NCBI RefSeq assembly: GCF_030687145.1
Contig: NZ_CP117460.1
Location: forward strand, 1,054,001-1,118,000
DNA length: 64,000 nt
Reading direction: 5' to 3'
Source of the DNA: Pseudomonas sp. FP1742
GTDB taxonomy: Bacteria > Pseudomonadota > Gammaproteobacteria > Pseudomonadales > Pseudomonadaceae
Of this stretch, positions 1-10,743 are shown piece by piece. Within the stretch, counting starts at the first letter, position 1. Each line of letters opens with the position of its first letter. The notes under the pieces are model-generated. The model saw only the letters and a list, made by a program, of their open reading frames with translations, did no database searches and had not been told where the DNA came from. The position numbers were made by a program, and so were the translations under genes.

Positions 1-1236
1 ACCGGCCAGTCGTTGATGGAAATCCTCGAAACCGTCGAAATCGCCAGCGATCGCAACTACACCGACCTGCGTTTCCCGGTGCAGTACGTCAACCGTCCTA
101 ACCTGAACTTCCGTGGTTTCGCCGGCACCCTGGCCAGCGGCATCGTGCACAAGGGCGACGAAGTCGTTGTGTTGCCGTCGGGCAAGAGCAGCCGGGTGAA
201 ATCCATTGTCACCTTCGAAGGTGAGCTGGAGCACGCCGGCCCAGGTCAAGCGGTGACGCTGACCATGGAAGACGAAATCGACATCTCCCGTGGCGACCTG
301 TTGGTGCATGCCGACAACCAGCCGCAAGTGACCGACGCCTTCGACGCCATGCTGGTGTGGATGGCCGAAGAGCCGATGCTGCCGGGCAAGAAATACGACA
401 TCAAGCGCGCCACGACTTACGTGCCGGGCTCGATCACCAGCATCGTCAATCGCGTGGACGTGAACACCTTGGCCGAAGGCCCTGCCAGCTCGTTGCAGCT
501 GAACGAGATCGGTCGGGTCAAGATCAGCCTCGACGCGGCCATCGCGCTGGACGGTTACGACAGCAACCGCACCACCGGTTCATTCATCGTCATCGATCGT
601 TTGACCAACGGCACGGTCGCGGCGGGTATGATCATCGCTCAGCCGCTGGCGCATGGCAGCAGCTCCCACCACGGCAAACTGGCCCATGTAGCCACCGAAG
701 AGCGCGCCCAGCGCTTCGGTCAGCAACCGGCCACCGTGTTGTTCAGCGGCCTGTCGGGCGCTGGCAAAAGCACCCTGGCGTATGCGGTTGAACGTAAGTT
801 GTTCGACATGGGCCGCGCGGTGTTTGTGCTCGATGGCCAGAACCTGCGCCACGACCTGAACAAAGGCCTGCCACATGATCGCGCCGGGCGTACTGAGAAT
901 TGGCGTCGTGCGGCGCACGTTGCGCGTCAGTTCAACGAAGCCGGCCTGCTGACACTGGCGGCGTTTGTTGCCCCGAGTGCCGAAGGTCGTGAGCAGGCCA
1001 AAGAGCTGATCGGCAAGGAGCGTCTGCTGACGGTCTACGTCCAGGCCTCGCCGACGGTCTGCGCCGAGCGTGATCCGCAAGGTCTGTACGCGGCGGGCGG
1101 CGACAACATCCCGGGCGAATCCTTCCCGTACGACGTGCCGCTCAATGCCGATCTGGTGATCGACACCCAGTCGCTGTCGCTGGAAGAAAGCGTCAAGCAA
1201 GTGCTGGATCTGCTGCGCAAGCGTGGCGCGATCTAA
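1..1236 (+). CDS. cysN: Sulfate adenylyltransferase subunit 1 / APS kinase (CysNC), 3' part
   Basis: The reading frame is open from the left edge, so the start and the N-terminal GTPase motifs lie outside the window. The visible part has the EF-Tu-like beta-barrel domains of CysN (first about 210 residues), then an adenylylsulfate kinase domain beginning near visible residue 240 with Walker [10 protein letters not shown]. CysN with CysD adenylylates sulfate using GTP hydrolysis; the fused CysC domain phosphorylates APS to PAPS in cysteine biosynthesis. The fusion is the usual Pseudomonas arrangement. An intrinsic terminator follows the stop by about 15 bases, so this is the last gene of its operon, with cysD presumably to the left (inference). 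Confidence 0.95.
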   Translation, partial: TGQSLMEILETVEIASDRNYTDLRFPVQYVNRPNLNFRGFAGTLASGIVHKGDEVVVLPSGKSSRVKSIVTFEGELEHAGPGQAVTLTMEDEIDISRGDLLVHADNQPQVTDAFDAMLVWMAEEPMLPGKKYDIKRATTYVPGSITSIVNRVDVNTLAEGPASSLQLNEIGRVKISLDAAIALDGYDSNRTTGSFIVIDRLTNGTVAAGMIIAQPLAHGSSSHHGKLAHVATEERAQRFGQQPATVLFSGLSGAGKSTLAYAVERKLFDMGRAVFVLDGQNLRHDLNKGLPHDRAGRTENWRRAAHVARQFNEAGLLTLAAFVAPSAEGREQAKELIGKERLLTVYVQASPTVCAERDPQGLYAAGGDNIPGESFPYDVPLNADLVIDTQSLSLEESVKQVLDLLRKRGAI

Positions 1237-1251
1237 GCATTAGCTGAAAAC

Positions 1252-1289
1252 AAAAAGCCCGCCGTTGAGTGATCAGCGGCGGGCTTTTT
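1252..1289 (+). terminator. Intrinsic terminator after cysN
   Basis: GCCCGCCG and CGGCGGGC arms (1257-1264 and 1277-1284) are flanked by A5 and T5 runs, so the hairpin can work on either strand. It lies 15 bases after the cysN stop. Confidence 0.9.
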
Positions 1290-1310
1290 CATGTCTGGTG
1301 ATATTCAAAT

Positions 1311-1400
1311 GTGAGAGCGGGCTTGCTCGCGAAAGCGGTGTGTCAGTCGACATCAATTGTGAATGTCAGTCAGCATTCGCGAGCAAGCCCGCTCCCCCAG
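1311..1400. repeat. REPIN (paired inverted REP) 1
   Basis: Two inverted copies of the Pseudomonas REP core (GAGCGGGCTTGCTCGCGAA and its complement) are separated by about 45 bases carrying GTCAGTCGACATCAATTGTGAATGTCAG. It sits in the space between the convergent genes cysN and the acyltransferase. The same unit recurs nine more times in this window. Confidence 0.85.
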
Positions 1401-1404
1401 GGGA

Positions 1405-2313
1405 TCAGCATCGGTTTGGGAATTCGCGGTGCATCTGCCCCAACAACGCATCCTTGTCATTCCACAACTGATTGATCCAGCCCTGAAACTCCAGGCGATA
1501 CACCCCATCCTGGTCGTAGTTCTTGCCGACGAACTGCGGCGGAATCTTCAGTTCCTGAAAGTGCACCACTACATCTTTCACCTTGCCGCAGAGCAAGTCC
1601 CAATAACCCGGACGCCCGGCCGGGTAGTGGATGGTGACGTTGACGATGGCTTCCAGCTGGTCGCCCATGGCATCCAGCACAAAGGCAATGCCGCCCGCTT
1701 TCGGCTTGAGCAGGTAGCGGAACGGTGAACTCTGCTGGGCGTGTTTGCTCTCGGTGAAGCGCGTGCCTTCGACGAAGTTGAAAATCCCCACCGGGTTATT
1801 GCGGAACTTGTCGCAAGTCTTGCGGGTGGTCTCCAGGTCTTTGCCTTTCTTCTCGGGATGCTTTTCCAGATAGGCCTTGGAGTAACGCTTCATGAACGGA
1901 AAACCCAGCGCCCACCACGCCAGGCCAATCACCGGTACCCAGATCAGTTCCTGTTTGAGGAAGAACTTCAGCGGGCGGATGCGACGGTTGAGCACGTACT
2001 GCAACACCATGATGTCGACCCAGCTCTGGTGGTTGCTGGTGATCAGGTACGAGTGCCGATAGTCCAGGCCTTCCAGCCCGTCGAGCTGCCAGCGTGTGTG
2101 CCCGAGCAAGTCCATCCAGGCCTTGTTATTGCTGATCCAGGCTTCGTGGATGTGGCCCATCAGCCAGTCGGTGAAGCGCTGGGCGGCGGGGAAGGGCAGC
2201 AGCAGTTTGAAAATCGCCACGATGAACAGCGGGGTGCAGCAGACGATTGTGTTCAGCGCCAACAATAGCGAGGCGATCACGCCACGCACGGGGGCAGGTA
2301 GAAAATCCAGCAT
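1405..2313 (-). CDS. 1-acyl-sn-glycerol-3-phosphate acyltransferase family protein (PlsC/YihG type)
   Basis: A 302-residue membrane-associated acyltransferase. Catalytic block NHQSWVD (N94-H95 to D100) is the family NHx4D motif, and the substrate block VEGTR is at about 181-185. A hydrophobic N-terminal helix occupies residues 10-40 and another hydrophobic segment lies at about 123-140. The family transfers acyl chains to lysophospholipids at the inner membrane. The start codon abuts the pta stop (TAA directly followed by ATG), so it is very probably cotranscribed and translationally coupled with pta. The long form with conserved HTRW and KFFLKQEL segments resembles the YihG subgroup rather than the essential PlsC; the exact substrate is not determined. 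Confidence 0.85.
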   Translation of the reverse strand: MLDFLPAPVRGVIASLLLALNTIVCCTPLFIVAIFKLLLPFPAAQRFTDWLMGHIHEAWISNNKAWMDLLGHTRWQLDGLEGLDYRHSYLITSNHQSWVDIMVLQYVLNRRIRPLKFFLKQELIWVPVIGLAWWALGFPFMKRYSKAYLEKHPEKKGKDLETTRKTCDKFRNNPVGIFNFVEGTRFTESKHAQQSSPFRYLLKPKAGGIAFVLDAMGDQLEAIVNVTIHYPAGRPGYWDLLCGKVKDVVVHFQELKIPPQFVGKNYDQDGVYRLEFQGWINQLWNDKDALLGQMHREFPNRC

Positions 2314-4413
2314 TTAAACATCCATAGGTCGGTTGGCCGCTTGAATCGCGGTCAACGCGATGGTGTACACGATGTCATCGACCTGCGCGCCACGCGGCAG
2401 GTCATTCACCGGTTTGCGCAGGCCTTGCAGCATCGGCCCGAGGCTGACGCAGTCGGCACTGCGCTGTACGGCTTTGTGGGTGGTGTTGCCGGTATTCAGG
2501 TCGGGGAACACGAACACCGTGGCACGACCGGCCACCTGACTGTTGGGCGCCAATTGCCGGGCAACCATTTCGTTGGCGGCGGCGTCGTATTGCAACGGGC
2601 CGTCGATCAACAGTGAGTTTTGCTGTTCGTGGGCGAGCAAGGTGGCCTCGCGAACCTTCTCGACTTCTTCGCCGCTGGCCGATTCACCGCTGGAGTAGCT
2701 GATCATCGCCACCCGTGGAGTGATACCGAACGCCGCTGCCGAATCGGCGCTTTGCAAGGCGATCTCGGCCAGTTCGCTGGCGCTTGGGTGCGGGTTCATC
2801 ACGCAGTCGCCGTAAACCAGCACTTCTTCGGGGAACAGCATGAAGAACACCGACGACACCAACGTGCAGCCCGGCGCCGTTTTAATAAGCTGCAGGGCCG
2901 GGCGAATGGTGTTGGCGGTGGAGTGAATGACCCCGGACACCAGTCCGTCGACCTCATCCAGCGCCAGCATCATGGTGCCGATCACCACGGTGTCTTCCAG
3001 TTGTTGCTCGGCCATCGGTGCATTGAGGCTTTTGGTCTTGCGCAGCGCAACCATCGGCTCGACGTAACGCTCGCGGATCAAGTCCGGGTCGAGAATCTCC
3101 AGCCCTGGTGGCAACTCGATACCTTGGGCGCGGGCGACGGCTTCGACATCAGCCGGTTTGGCCAGCAACACACAACGGGCGATGCCCCGTGCCTGGCAGA
3201 TCGCGGCAGCCTGCACGGTCAACGGTTCGCTGCCTTCGGGCAATACTATGCGCTTGTTGGCGATCTGGGCGCGCTGGATCAATTGATAGCGGAACACTGC
3301 CGGTGACAGGCGCATTTCCCGTGGCGTGCCGCAGCGTTGGTGCAGCCAGTTGGCGTCCAGGTGGCTGGCGACGAAATCGGTGATGATCTCCGCACGTTCG
3401 CGGTCGTCGATCGGGATTTCCTTGTTCAAACCGTTCAACTGGTTGGCGGTGTCATAGGAGCCGGTGCTCACCGACAACACCGGCAGGCCGGCCTGCAAGG
3501 CGCCACGGCACAGATCCATGATGCGCGGATCGGGCAGGGTATCGCTGGTCAGCAACAGGCCGGCCAAGGGGACGCCGTTCATCGCCGCGAGGCTGACCGC
3601 GAGGATGATGTCGTCGCGATCACCGGGGGTCACCACCAGCACGCCGGGCTTGAGCAGTTCCACGGTGTTGCGCACGGTGCGGGCGCAGATGATGATTTTG
3701 GTCATGCGCCGGGTTTCGTAGTCGCCGGCGTTGAGTACCTGAGCCCCCATCAGCTCGGCCACGTCGCGGGTGCGCGGTGCGTTCAGTTCCGGTTGAAACG
3801 GGATGCAACCGAGCAGACGGAAATCGCCGCTGCGCAGCAACGGTGAGTGTTCCTTCAGGCGCGAGGCGAAGGCGTCCATGCTCTCGTCGGTCTTGACCTT
3901 GTTGAGGATCACGCCCAGCACTTTCGGATCTTTCGGCCCGCCGAACAATTGCGCCTGCAATTCCACCCGGCCGGACAATTCGGTCAGCACTTCGTTTTCC
4001 GGTGCCGAGACCAGAATCACGTCGGCGTCGAGGCTCTTGGCCAAATGCAGGTTGACCCGCGCCGCGTAACTGGCGCTGCGGGTCGGGACCATGCCTTCAA
4101 CGATCAGCACGTCCTTGCCCACAGCGGCTTGCTGATAAAGGGTGATGATTTCTTCGAGCAGTTCGTCCAGCTGACCGTCGCCGAGCATCCGCTCGACATG
4201 GGCCAGGCCCAACGGCTGAGGCGGTTTCAAGCCGTGGGTGCGGGCTACCAGTTCGGTGGAGCGCTCAGGCCCCGTGTCGCCGGGGTGAGGCTGGGCAATC
4301 GGTTTGAAAAAGCCGACTTTGAGGCCCGCCCGTTCAAGGGTACGCACCAGCCCGAGGCTGATGGAGGTCAGACCCACACCAAAATCGGTGGGTGCGATAA
4401 AAAAAGTTTGCAT
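2314..4413 (-). CDS. pta: Phosphate acetyltransferase
   Basis: Pta interconverts acetyl-CoA and acetyl phosphate. The 699-residue protein is the long three-domain form: N-terminal BioD-like P-loop-fold domain (about 1-220, MQTFFIAPTDFGVGLTSIS), DRTGG domain (about 225-330) and C-terminal PTA_PTB catalytic domain (about 375-695, with VLPEGSEPLTVQAA and VFPDLNTGN). I chose the ATG at 4413 because family proteins begin MQTFFIAPT; an ATG 36 bases upstream is also in frame. It is followed without a gap by the acyltransferase gene. The adjoining slot that I recall holding ackA in P. aeruginosa contains no acetate kinase here. Confidence 0.93.
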   Translation of the reverse strand: MQTFFIAPTDFGVGLTSISLGLVRTLERAGLKVGFFKPIAQPHPGDTGPERSTELVARTHGLKPPQPLGLAHVERMLGDGQLDELLEEIITLYQQAAVGKDVLIVEGMVPTRSASYAARVNLHLAKSLDADVILVSAPENEVLTELSGRVELQAQLFGGPKDPKVLGVILNKVKTDESMDAFASRLKEHSPLLRSGDFRLLGCIPFQPELNAPRTRDVAELMGAQVLNAGDYETRRMTKIIICARTVRNTVELLKPGVLVVTPGDRDDIILAVSLAAMNGVPLAGLLLTSDTLPDPRIMDLCRGALQAGLPVLSVSTGSYDTANQLNGLNKEIPIDDRERAEIITDFVASHLDANWLHQRCGTPREMRLSPAVFRYQLIQRAQIANKRIVLPEGSEPLTVQAAAICQARGIARCVLLAKPADVEAVARAQGIELPPGLEILDPDLIRERYVEPMVALRKTKSLNAPMAEQQLEDTVVIGTMMLALDEVDGLVSGVIHSTANTIRPALQLIKTAPGCTLVSSVFFMLFPEEVLVYGDCVMNPHPSASELAEIALQSADSAAAFGITPRVAMISYSSGESASGEEVEKVREATLLAHEQQNSLLIDGPLQYDAAANEMVARQLAPNSQVAGRATVFVFPDLNTGNTTHKAVQRSADCVSLGPMLQGLRKPVNDLPRGAQVDDIVYTIALTAIQAANRPMDV

Positions 4414-4472
4414 GCGGATTCTCTGGAGGTGCATGGCAGTGGCGATCATCTATAACTGACAATCTGCCCAAA

Positions 4473-4673
4473 TCAGTCGCCAAGATTATCGCTAACCGAG
4501 CCTTGTGCGCACCAACCGCAATCAAAGGGCTGACCTATTTTTTCATTGCGCAGCGAAGAGTCCAGCACCCAGGCCCTGGATTGCCAGGGCGGCTGGTGCC
4601 GCAAGTGTTGGGTATGGCCGCAGGAAAGCTCGGCAACCCAGTGGCCATCTTCGTCCTGATGAAAGCCTGTCAC
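4473..4673 (-). CDS. DUF3565 domain-containing protein
   Basis: Small cysteine/histidine-rich protein matching the DUF3565 family: TGFHQDEDGHWVAELSCGH, then RHQPPW, then a CGWC pair near the C terminus, suggesting metal binding. No function is established. The start is uncertain: I take GTG at 4673, where family similarity begins (66 residues). In-frame upstream ATGs at 4775 and 4805 would run into the divergent slyD start and are less likely. It is located between pta and slyD, as in related genomes. Confidence 0.72.
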   Translation of the reverse strand: MTGFHQDEDGHWVAELSCGHTQHLRHQPPWQSRAWVLDSSLRNEKIGQPFDCGWCAQGSVSDNLGD

Positions 4674-4773
4674 GGTGGAAACCGCGGTCCGTCTGTCCGG
4701 GTTGTGTTCGCTTTCGGGCGATTGCTTCGCTAAACTTGGACATTCATCATTCTTATGCAAAAGGTCTCGCCCC

Positions 4774-5259
4774 ATGCTGATCGCCGCCAATAAGGCTGTC
4801 TCCATCGACTATACCCTGACCAACGACGCTGGTGAGGTCATCGACAGCTCCGCCGGCGGCGCGCCGCTGGTCTACCTGCAAGGCGCGGGTAACATCATTC
4901 CAGGCCTGGAAAAGGCGTTGGAAGGCAAGGCCGTCGGTGACGAACTGAAAGTCGCCGTAGAACCTGAAGATGCCTACGGCGAATACGCTGCCGAACTGGT
5001 CAGCACCCTGAGCCGCAGCATGTTCGAAGGCGTCGACGAACTGGAAGTGGGCATGCAGTTCCACGCTTCCGCTCCGGACGGCCAGATGCAGATCGTCACC
5101 ATTCGCGATCTGGACGGCGACGATGTCACCGTCGACGGCAACCACCCGTTGGCCGGTCAGCGCCTGAATTTCCAGGTCAAGATCATTGCCATCCGTGACG
5201 CCAGCCAGGAAGAAATCGCTCATGGTCACGTCCATGGCGAAGGTGGCCATCACCACTGA
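4774..5259 (+). CDS. slyD: FKBP-type peptidyl-prolyl cis-trans isomerase SlyD
   Basis: A 161-residue SlyD: FKBP domain split by the insert-in-flap chaperone domain (VEPEDAYGEYAAELVSTLSR to about residue 130), followed by a short metal-binding histidine-rich tail ending HGHVHGEGGHHH. It accelerates proline isomerisation, acts as a chaperone and delivers Ni to hydrogenase/urease systems. The ATG at 4774 fits the family start MLIAANKAVSIDYTL. An intrinsic terminator follows 30 bases downstream, so it is probably monocistronic. Confidence 0.95.
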   Translation: MLIAANKAVSIDYTLTNDAGEVIDSSAGGAPLVYLQGAGNIIPGLEKALEGKAVGDELKVAVEPEDAYGEYAAELVSTLSRSMFEGVDELEVGMQFHASAPDGQMQIVTIRDLDGDDVTVDGNHPLAGQRLNFQVKIIAIRDASQEEIAHGHVHGEGGHHH

Positions 5260-5289
5260 TTTTCTGCGCTAAGCTTTCGAGAACTGGAG

Positions 5290-5311
5290 AGGCGCCCGAG
5301 GGCGCCTTTTT
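5290..5311 (+). terminator. Intrinsic terminator after slyD
   Basis: AGGCGCCC and GGGCGCCT arms with a two-base loop, then five T residues. Confidence 0.88.
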
Positions 5312-5383
5312 AGTCCGCGGCTGTCCCCGGTGGCACCGCCAAGTGGCTGTTTCGAGAAGAACACAGGAAATTTGGAGTCCGTC

Positions 5384-5866
5384 ATGAGTGCTTTTCACGA
5401 CCTTAAACTGACAGCCCTGGATGGTCAGGAGCTACCTTTGGCGCCCTTCAAGGGGCGTGTCGTGCTGGTGGTCAACGTCGCCTCCAAATGTGGCTTGACC
5501 CCACAATATGCGGCGCTGGAAAACCTTTACCAGCAATACAAGGACAAGGGGTTCAGTGTGCTGGGCCTGCCGTGCAACCAGTTTGCCGGGCAGGAACCGG
5601 GCACCGAGCAGGAGATCCAGGCGTTCTGCAGTCTCAACTATGGCGTGACCTTTCCGTTGTCCAGCAAGCTGGAAGTCAACGGTCACGAACGCCATCAGTT
5701 GTACCGCCTGCTGGCGGGCGAGGGCGCGGAATTTCCGGGCGACATCACCTGGAACTTCGAAAAATTCCTGTTGGGCAAGGACGGTCGCGTATTGGCGCGG
5801 TTCTCGCCGCGCACGGCGCCGGATGATCCCGCTGTCATCCAGGCGATCGAAAAAGCGCTGGGCTAA
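5384..5866 (+). CDS. Glutathione peroxidase (thiol peroxidase of the GPx family)
   Basis: A 160-residue cysteine-type GPx. Peroxidatic Cys36 lies in NVASKCGLTPQY, the conserved Gln in LPCNQFAGQEPG (about 62-73), and the Trp/Asn in TWNFEKFLL (about 125). It reduces H2O2 and organic hydroperoxides, in bacteria usually with thioredoxin. The start at 5384 is supported by GGAG at 5371-5374; longer in-frame extensions have no family similarity. Likely cytoplasmic and monocistronic. Confidence 0.94.
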   Translation: MSAFHDLKLTALDGQELPLAPFKGRVVLVVNVASKCGLTPQYAALENLYQQYKDKGFSVLGLPCNQFAGQEPGTEQEIQAFCSLNYGVTFPLSSKLEVNGHERHQLYRLLAGEGAEFPGDITWNFEKFLLGKDGRVLARFSPRTAPDDPAVIQAIEKALG

Positions 5867-5878
5867 AAAAGAAAGATC

Positions 5879-5954
5879 AAAAGATCGCAGGCTCGGGCAG
5901 CTCCTATGGGTGTACACATTCCCCTGTAGGAGCTAACCGAGCCTGCGATCTTTT
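5879..5954. repeat. REP-like inverted repeat, second class
   Basis: AAAAGATCGCAGGCTCGG on the left and its mirror CCGAGCCTGCGATCTTTT on the right, with inner AGCTCCTA/TAGGAGCT arms. This is another known-looking Pseudomonas REP class, different from the GGGAGCGGGCTTGCTCGCG class. It lies 3' of the glutathione peroxidase gene and may also serve as a terminator. Confidence 0.75.
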
Positions 5955-6053
5955 CGTTTCTAATCCTTAATCACTTAAATCAATAGTGCTGTTCAAGGCT
6001 GGATGCTCTCCATATTATCGCCGTCATAAAGTCTATGTCCCGTGGAGCGTCCC

Positions 6054-7157
6054 ATGCCTGTCAAAGCCCTGTTCAAGCCTTTTCACCTCGGCGCTCTCGA
6101 ACTGCCGACCCGCGTCGTCATGGCGCCGATGACCCGCTCGTTTTCGCCAGGCGGCGTGCCCAATTCCAAAGTGATCGAATACTACCGTCGTCGCGCCGCT
6201 GCCGGAGTGGGGTTGATCATCACCGAAGGCACCACCGTCGGCCACAAGGCCTCCAATGGCTATCCGAACGTGCCGCACTTCTACGGTGAAGCTGCGTTGG
6301 CTGGCTGGAAAAAAGTCGTCGACGCGGTGCATGCCGAAGGCGGCAAGATCGTTCCGCAACTGTGGCATGTGGGCAGCGTGCGGCGCATCGGCACCGAGCC
6401 GGATGTCAGTGTGCCGGGTTACGGTCCGTCGGAAAAACTGAAAGACGGACAGGTCGTGGTTCACGGCATGACCCGGCAGGATATCCAGGACGTGATCGCC
6501 GCGTTCGCCCAGGCCGCCAAAGACGCCCAGAGCATCGGCATGGACGGCGTGGAAATTCACGGTGCCCACGGCTATCTGGTAGACCAGTTCTTCTGGGAAG
6601 GCAGCAACCAGCGCACCGACGAATACGGTGGCAGCCTGGCCAACCGTTCGCGCTTCGCCATCGAACTGATTCAGGCGGTGCGCGCCGCGGTTGGCGAGGG
6701 TTTCCCGATCATCTTCCGTTTCTCCCAGTGGAAGCAGCAGGACTACACCGCGCGTCTGGTGCAGACACCTGAGGCGTTGGGCGAATTCCTCAAACCGTTG
6801 GCCGACGCCGGCGTGGACATTTTCCACTGCTCGACGCGGCGTTTCTGGGAGCCGGAGTTCGACGGTTCCCAGCTGAACCTGGCCGGCTGGACCCGCAAGC
6901 TCACCGGCAAGCCGACCATCACTGTGGGTAGCGTCGGCCTGGATGGCGAGTTCCTGCAGTTCATGGTCAACACCGACAAGATCGCCCAACCGGCCAGTCT
7001 GGAAAAACTGCTGGAGCGTTTGAATAACGACGAGTTCGATCTGGTGGCCGTGGGTCGTGCTCTGCTGGTGGACCCGGACTGGGCGCAGAAAGTGCGTGAC
7101 GGGCGTGAGCAGGACATCCTGCCGTTCAGCCGCGAGGCGTTGATGACGCTGGTTTAA
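6054..7157 (+). CDS. NADH:flavin oxidoreductase, Old Yellow Enzyme family
   Basis: A 367-residue TIM-barrel flavoprotein. Features: N-terminal FKPFHLGALELPTRVVMAPM, flavin-contact HVGSVRR (replacing the HxGR seen in many OYEs), substrate motif EIHGAHGYLVDQFFW (about 168-182), and phosphate-binding GRALLVDP near the C terminus. The family reduces activated alkenes with NAD(P)H and FMN; the natural substrate is not known. The ATG at 6054 follows a GTGGAG Shine-Dalgarno at 6041. Monocistronic, with a REPIN directly downstream. Confidence 0.92.
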   Translation: MPVKALFKPFHLGALELPTRVVMAPMTRSFSPGGVPNSKVIEYYRRRAAAGVGLIITEGTTVGHKASNGYPNVPHFYGEAALAGWKKVVDAVHAEGGKIVPQLWHVGSVRRIGTEPDVSVPGYGPSEKLKDGQVVVHGMTRQDIQDVIAAFAQAAKDAQSIGMDGVEIHGAHGYLVDQFFWEGSNQRTDEYGGSLANRSRFAIELIQAVRAAVGEGFPIIFRFSQWKQQDYTARLVQTPEALGEFLKPLADAGVDIFHCSTRRFWEPEFDGSQLNLAGWTRKLTGKPTITVGSVGLDGEFLQFMVNTDKIAQPASLEKLLERLNNDEFDLVAVGRALLVDPDWAQKVRDGREQDILPFSREALMTLV

Positions 7158-7173
7158 GCGGCGACAGGACTGA

Positions 7174-7250
7174 CGCCTTTGCGAGCAAGCCCCACTTTGG
7201 ATTTGTGAACGACACAGATCAAATGTGGGAGCGGGCTTGCTCGCGAAGGC
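7174..7250. repeat. REPIN 2 (one arm decayed)
   Basis: Left arm GCGAGCAAGCCCCAC is degenerate and right arm GTGGGAGCGGGCTTGCTCGCGA is intact. It is placed between the convergent OYE and glycosyltransferase genes. Confidence 0.75.
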
Positions 7251-7271
7251 TGACTCAATGTCATCAAGGAT

Positions 7272-8447
7272 TCAGGGTAATGTCTGTGCATCAGGAACCA
7301 CCTGCTCCCCAACACAAGCCCCGCGCAACTGTCCCTCGAACTGCTCGATAATCGCCGCCCAGCCCTGACGACTCGCATGCTGGCGCGCATTAAGCCGCAC
7401 GCTGCGCAAGGTTTCGCGCTCCTCCAGCAGCCAACGTGCCGCATCGCAGAACGCCTGTTCATCTCCGGGCATGGCCAGTACGCCGTTGTAGCCATGGCGA
7501 ATATGCTGAGCCGCCGCAGCCTGATCGTACGCCACCACCCCCAGCCCCGAAGCCAATGCCTCAAGCACTACATTGCCGAAGGTTTCGGTCAGGCTCGGAA
7601 ACAGAAACACATCCCCCGACGCATAGTGACTGGCCAGCGCTTCGCCCCGTTGTGAGCCGCAGAAAACAGCCTCGGGCAACTCCTTTTCCAGTACTGATCT
7701 CTGCGGCCCGTCGCCGACCACAATCAATTTCATTTTCTGTTGTGGATAAGTAGTTTTCAGCGTGTCGAAACTGCGTTTGAGCAAGCCAAGATTCTTCTCC
7801 GAGGCCAGGCGTCCTACATGGATGAAGGCGATGTCACCCTCGGCCAGTCCCCATTGCTCACGCAGCGATTTCAGTCGTTTGGCGGGATGAAACAGCTGGC
7901 TGTCGACACCTCGAGAGAGCAACGCCAGGCGCTCGAAACTGCGGCGCTGCAGCTCCAGTTGCTGGCTGGCGCTGGGCACCAGGGTCAGGGTCGAGCGATT
8001 GTGAAACCAGCGCAGGTAGTGGGTCAGCAAGCGCGTCAGCAATCCGAGCCCATATTGGTTGGAATACTGCTGAAAATTGGTGTGAAAGCCGCTGACCACC
8101 GAAATCCCCAAGCGACGAGCCGCGCGTAACGCCGACAATCCCAGCGGTCCTTCGGTGGCGATGTACAACACATCCGGGCGATGACGTTTCCAGCGTCGCA
8201 ACAGCTTGTGCATCGACGACTGACCCCATTGCAGGCCGGGATAGCCCGGTAGCGGCCAGCCCCGACACAACAGCAATTCATCGTTGCTACCCATGAGCAG
8301 GTCGCCACCCTGACGTGGACGCACCAACTCGACCTGATGCCCGCGCGCGCGCAAACCGTCGCACAAGCGGCCAAGGGTATTGGCCACGCCGTTGATTTCC
8401 GGTGGGAAGGTTTCGGTGATCAAGGTGATATGCAGAGCTGTCGTCAT
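7272..8447 (-). CDS. Glycosyltransferase, GT4 family
   Basis: About 391 residues with the two Rossmann domains of GT-B enzymes. N-terminal LITETFPPEINGVANTLGRL is typical of MgtA/PimB-like mannosyl- or glucosyltransferases. The C-terminal donor site has HVGRLASEKN and the E-x7-E motif in SLTETFGNVVLEALASG. Probably makes a cytoplasmic-face glycolipid (inference). The ATG at 8447 follows GAGG; an in-frame ATG at 8471 is an alternative. The gene lies 64 bases downstream of cysZ on the same strand. Confidence 0.88.
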   Translation of the reverse strand: MTTALHITLITETFPPEINGVANTLGRLCDGLRARGHQVELVRPRQGGDLLMGSNDELLLCRGWPLPGYPGLQWGQSSMHKLLRRWKRHRPDVLYIATEGPLGLSALRAARRLGISVVSGFHTNFQQYSNQYGLGLLTRLLTHYLRWFHNRSTLTLVPSASQQLELQRRSFERLALLSRGVDSQLFHPAKRLKSLREQWGLAEGDIAFIHVGRLASEKNLGLLKRSFDTLKTTYPQQKMKLIVVGDGPQRSVLEKELPEAVFCGSQRGEALASHYASGDVFLFPSLTETFGNVVLEALASGLGVVAYDQAAAAQHIRHGYNGVLAMPGDEQAFCDAARWLLEERETLRSVRLNARQHASRQGWAAIIEQFEGQLRGACVGEQVVPDAQTLP

Positions 8448-8511
8448 GACCTCAGTGTCGGCTGAGGCCATGTCGTCATTGTGACGGCTGGGTGATGGAT
8501 TTGTGACGAGC

Positions 8512-9267
8512 CTAGCGGCGTGCCGCCACCAGACTCTCCGCGCCACGCTCACGCACCCAGAACAGCGTCGCCCCGGCCACTGCGGCCGGCATCATCAGGA
8601 TGTTCACCACCGGAATCAGCAACACCAGATATACGATCCCGCCAAAACTCATGCTCTGCCAGCGCTTCTTGCGCAACCAGGCGAGCATCTCGTTCCAGCC
8701 AAGCTTGTGGTTGTCCGCCGGGTAGTCGATGTACTGGATCGCCATCATCCATACCCCGAACAAAAGCCACAGCGGCGCGGCGATGATGTTGACCACCGGG
8801 ATGAAGGAGAGAATGAACAGCCCGATGGCCCTGGGCAGGAAGTAGCCGAGTTTGCGCATTTCCCGCGACAGGGTGCGGGGGATCATGGCAATCAGTTCAC
8901 CCCAACTGAAGGTCGGGAAATCGTCGGTGCCACGCACCACCACTTCGACTTTCTCCGCGAGGAAGCCGTTGAATGGCGCAGCGATGACGTTGGCGAGCAT
9001 GGTGAAGGTGAAGAACACCATCAACACCACTAACACGACGAATATCGGCCAGAGGATGTAACTGAGAAAACTCAGCCAGTCGGGCAGGGACGGCATCAGC
9101 GTATCGACCCACATACTGAACTGATGGCCAGCCAGATAGATCAATCCGACGAACAGCACCAGGTTGATCGCCAGCGGCAACAACACGAACAAGCGCAGGC
9201 CTGGGCTCAGGACCAGCTTGAGGCCCTCGCGCAGGTATTGCGGGCCAGACAGAACGGGGGCGGGCAT
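8512..9267 (-). CDS. cysZ: Sulfate transporter CysZ
   Basis: A 251-residue EI24/CysZ family membrane protein with several hydrophobic segments (about 20-45, 68-100, 145-180, 205-235). Recognisable are the N-terminal [20 protein letters not shown] and the conserved [10 protein letters not shown]. CysZ mediates sulfate uptake across the inner membrane for cysteine synthesis. The start at 9267 matches family length; the in-frame 31-residue extension upstream does not look like CysZ. Faces trxB divergently. Confidence 0.93.
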   Translation of the reverse strand: MPAPVLSGPQYLREGLKLVLSPGLRLFVLLPLAINLVLFVGLIYLAGHQFSMWVDTLMPSLPDWLSFLSYILWPIFVVLVVLMVFFTFTMLANVIAAPFNGFLAEKVEVVVRGTDDFPTFSWGELIAMIPRTLSREMRKLGYFLPRAIGLFILSFIPVVNIIAAPLWLLFGVWMMAIQYIDYPADNHKLGWNEMLAWLRKKRWQSMSFGGIVYLVLLIPVVNILMMPAAVAGATLFWVRERGAESLVAARR

Positions 9268-10544
<1,277 letters not shown>

Positions 10545-10557
10545 TTCCGTAGAAGGC

Positions 10558-10584
10558 AAAAAACCGGCTTCGGCCGGTTTTTTT
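10558..10584 (+). terminator. Intrinsic terminator after trxB
   Basis: AACCGG and CCGGTT arms around CTTCGG, flanked by an A run and an eight-base T run. Confidence 0.9.
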
Positions 10585-10615
10585 ATGCCCACGATTTAGA
10601 GGCCGATCAAAAAAA

Positions 10616-10708
10616 CTGTGGGAGCTGGCTTGCCCGCGATAGCCATTTATCAATTCAACATTGATGTCGACTGTCACTACGCTTTCGCGAGCAAGCCCGC
10701 TCCCACAG
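10616..10708. repeat. REPIN 3
   Basis: CTGTGGGAGCTGGCTTGCCCGCGA on the left (diverged) and TCGCGAGCAAGCCCGCTCCC on the right, with a spacer containing TTGATGTCGACTGTCA. It lies between the convergent trxB and aminotransferase genes. Confidence 0.8.
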
Positions 10709-10743
10709 GGGACGATGGTTACTTCCGGATTGCAGTTTGCTGT

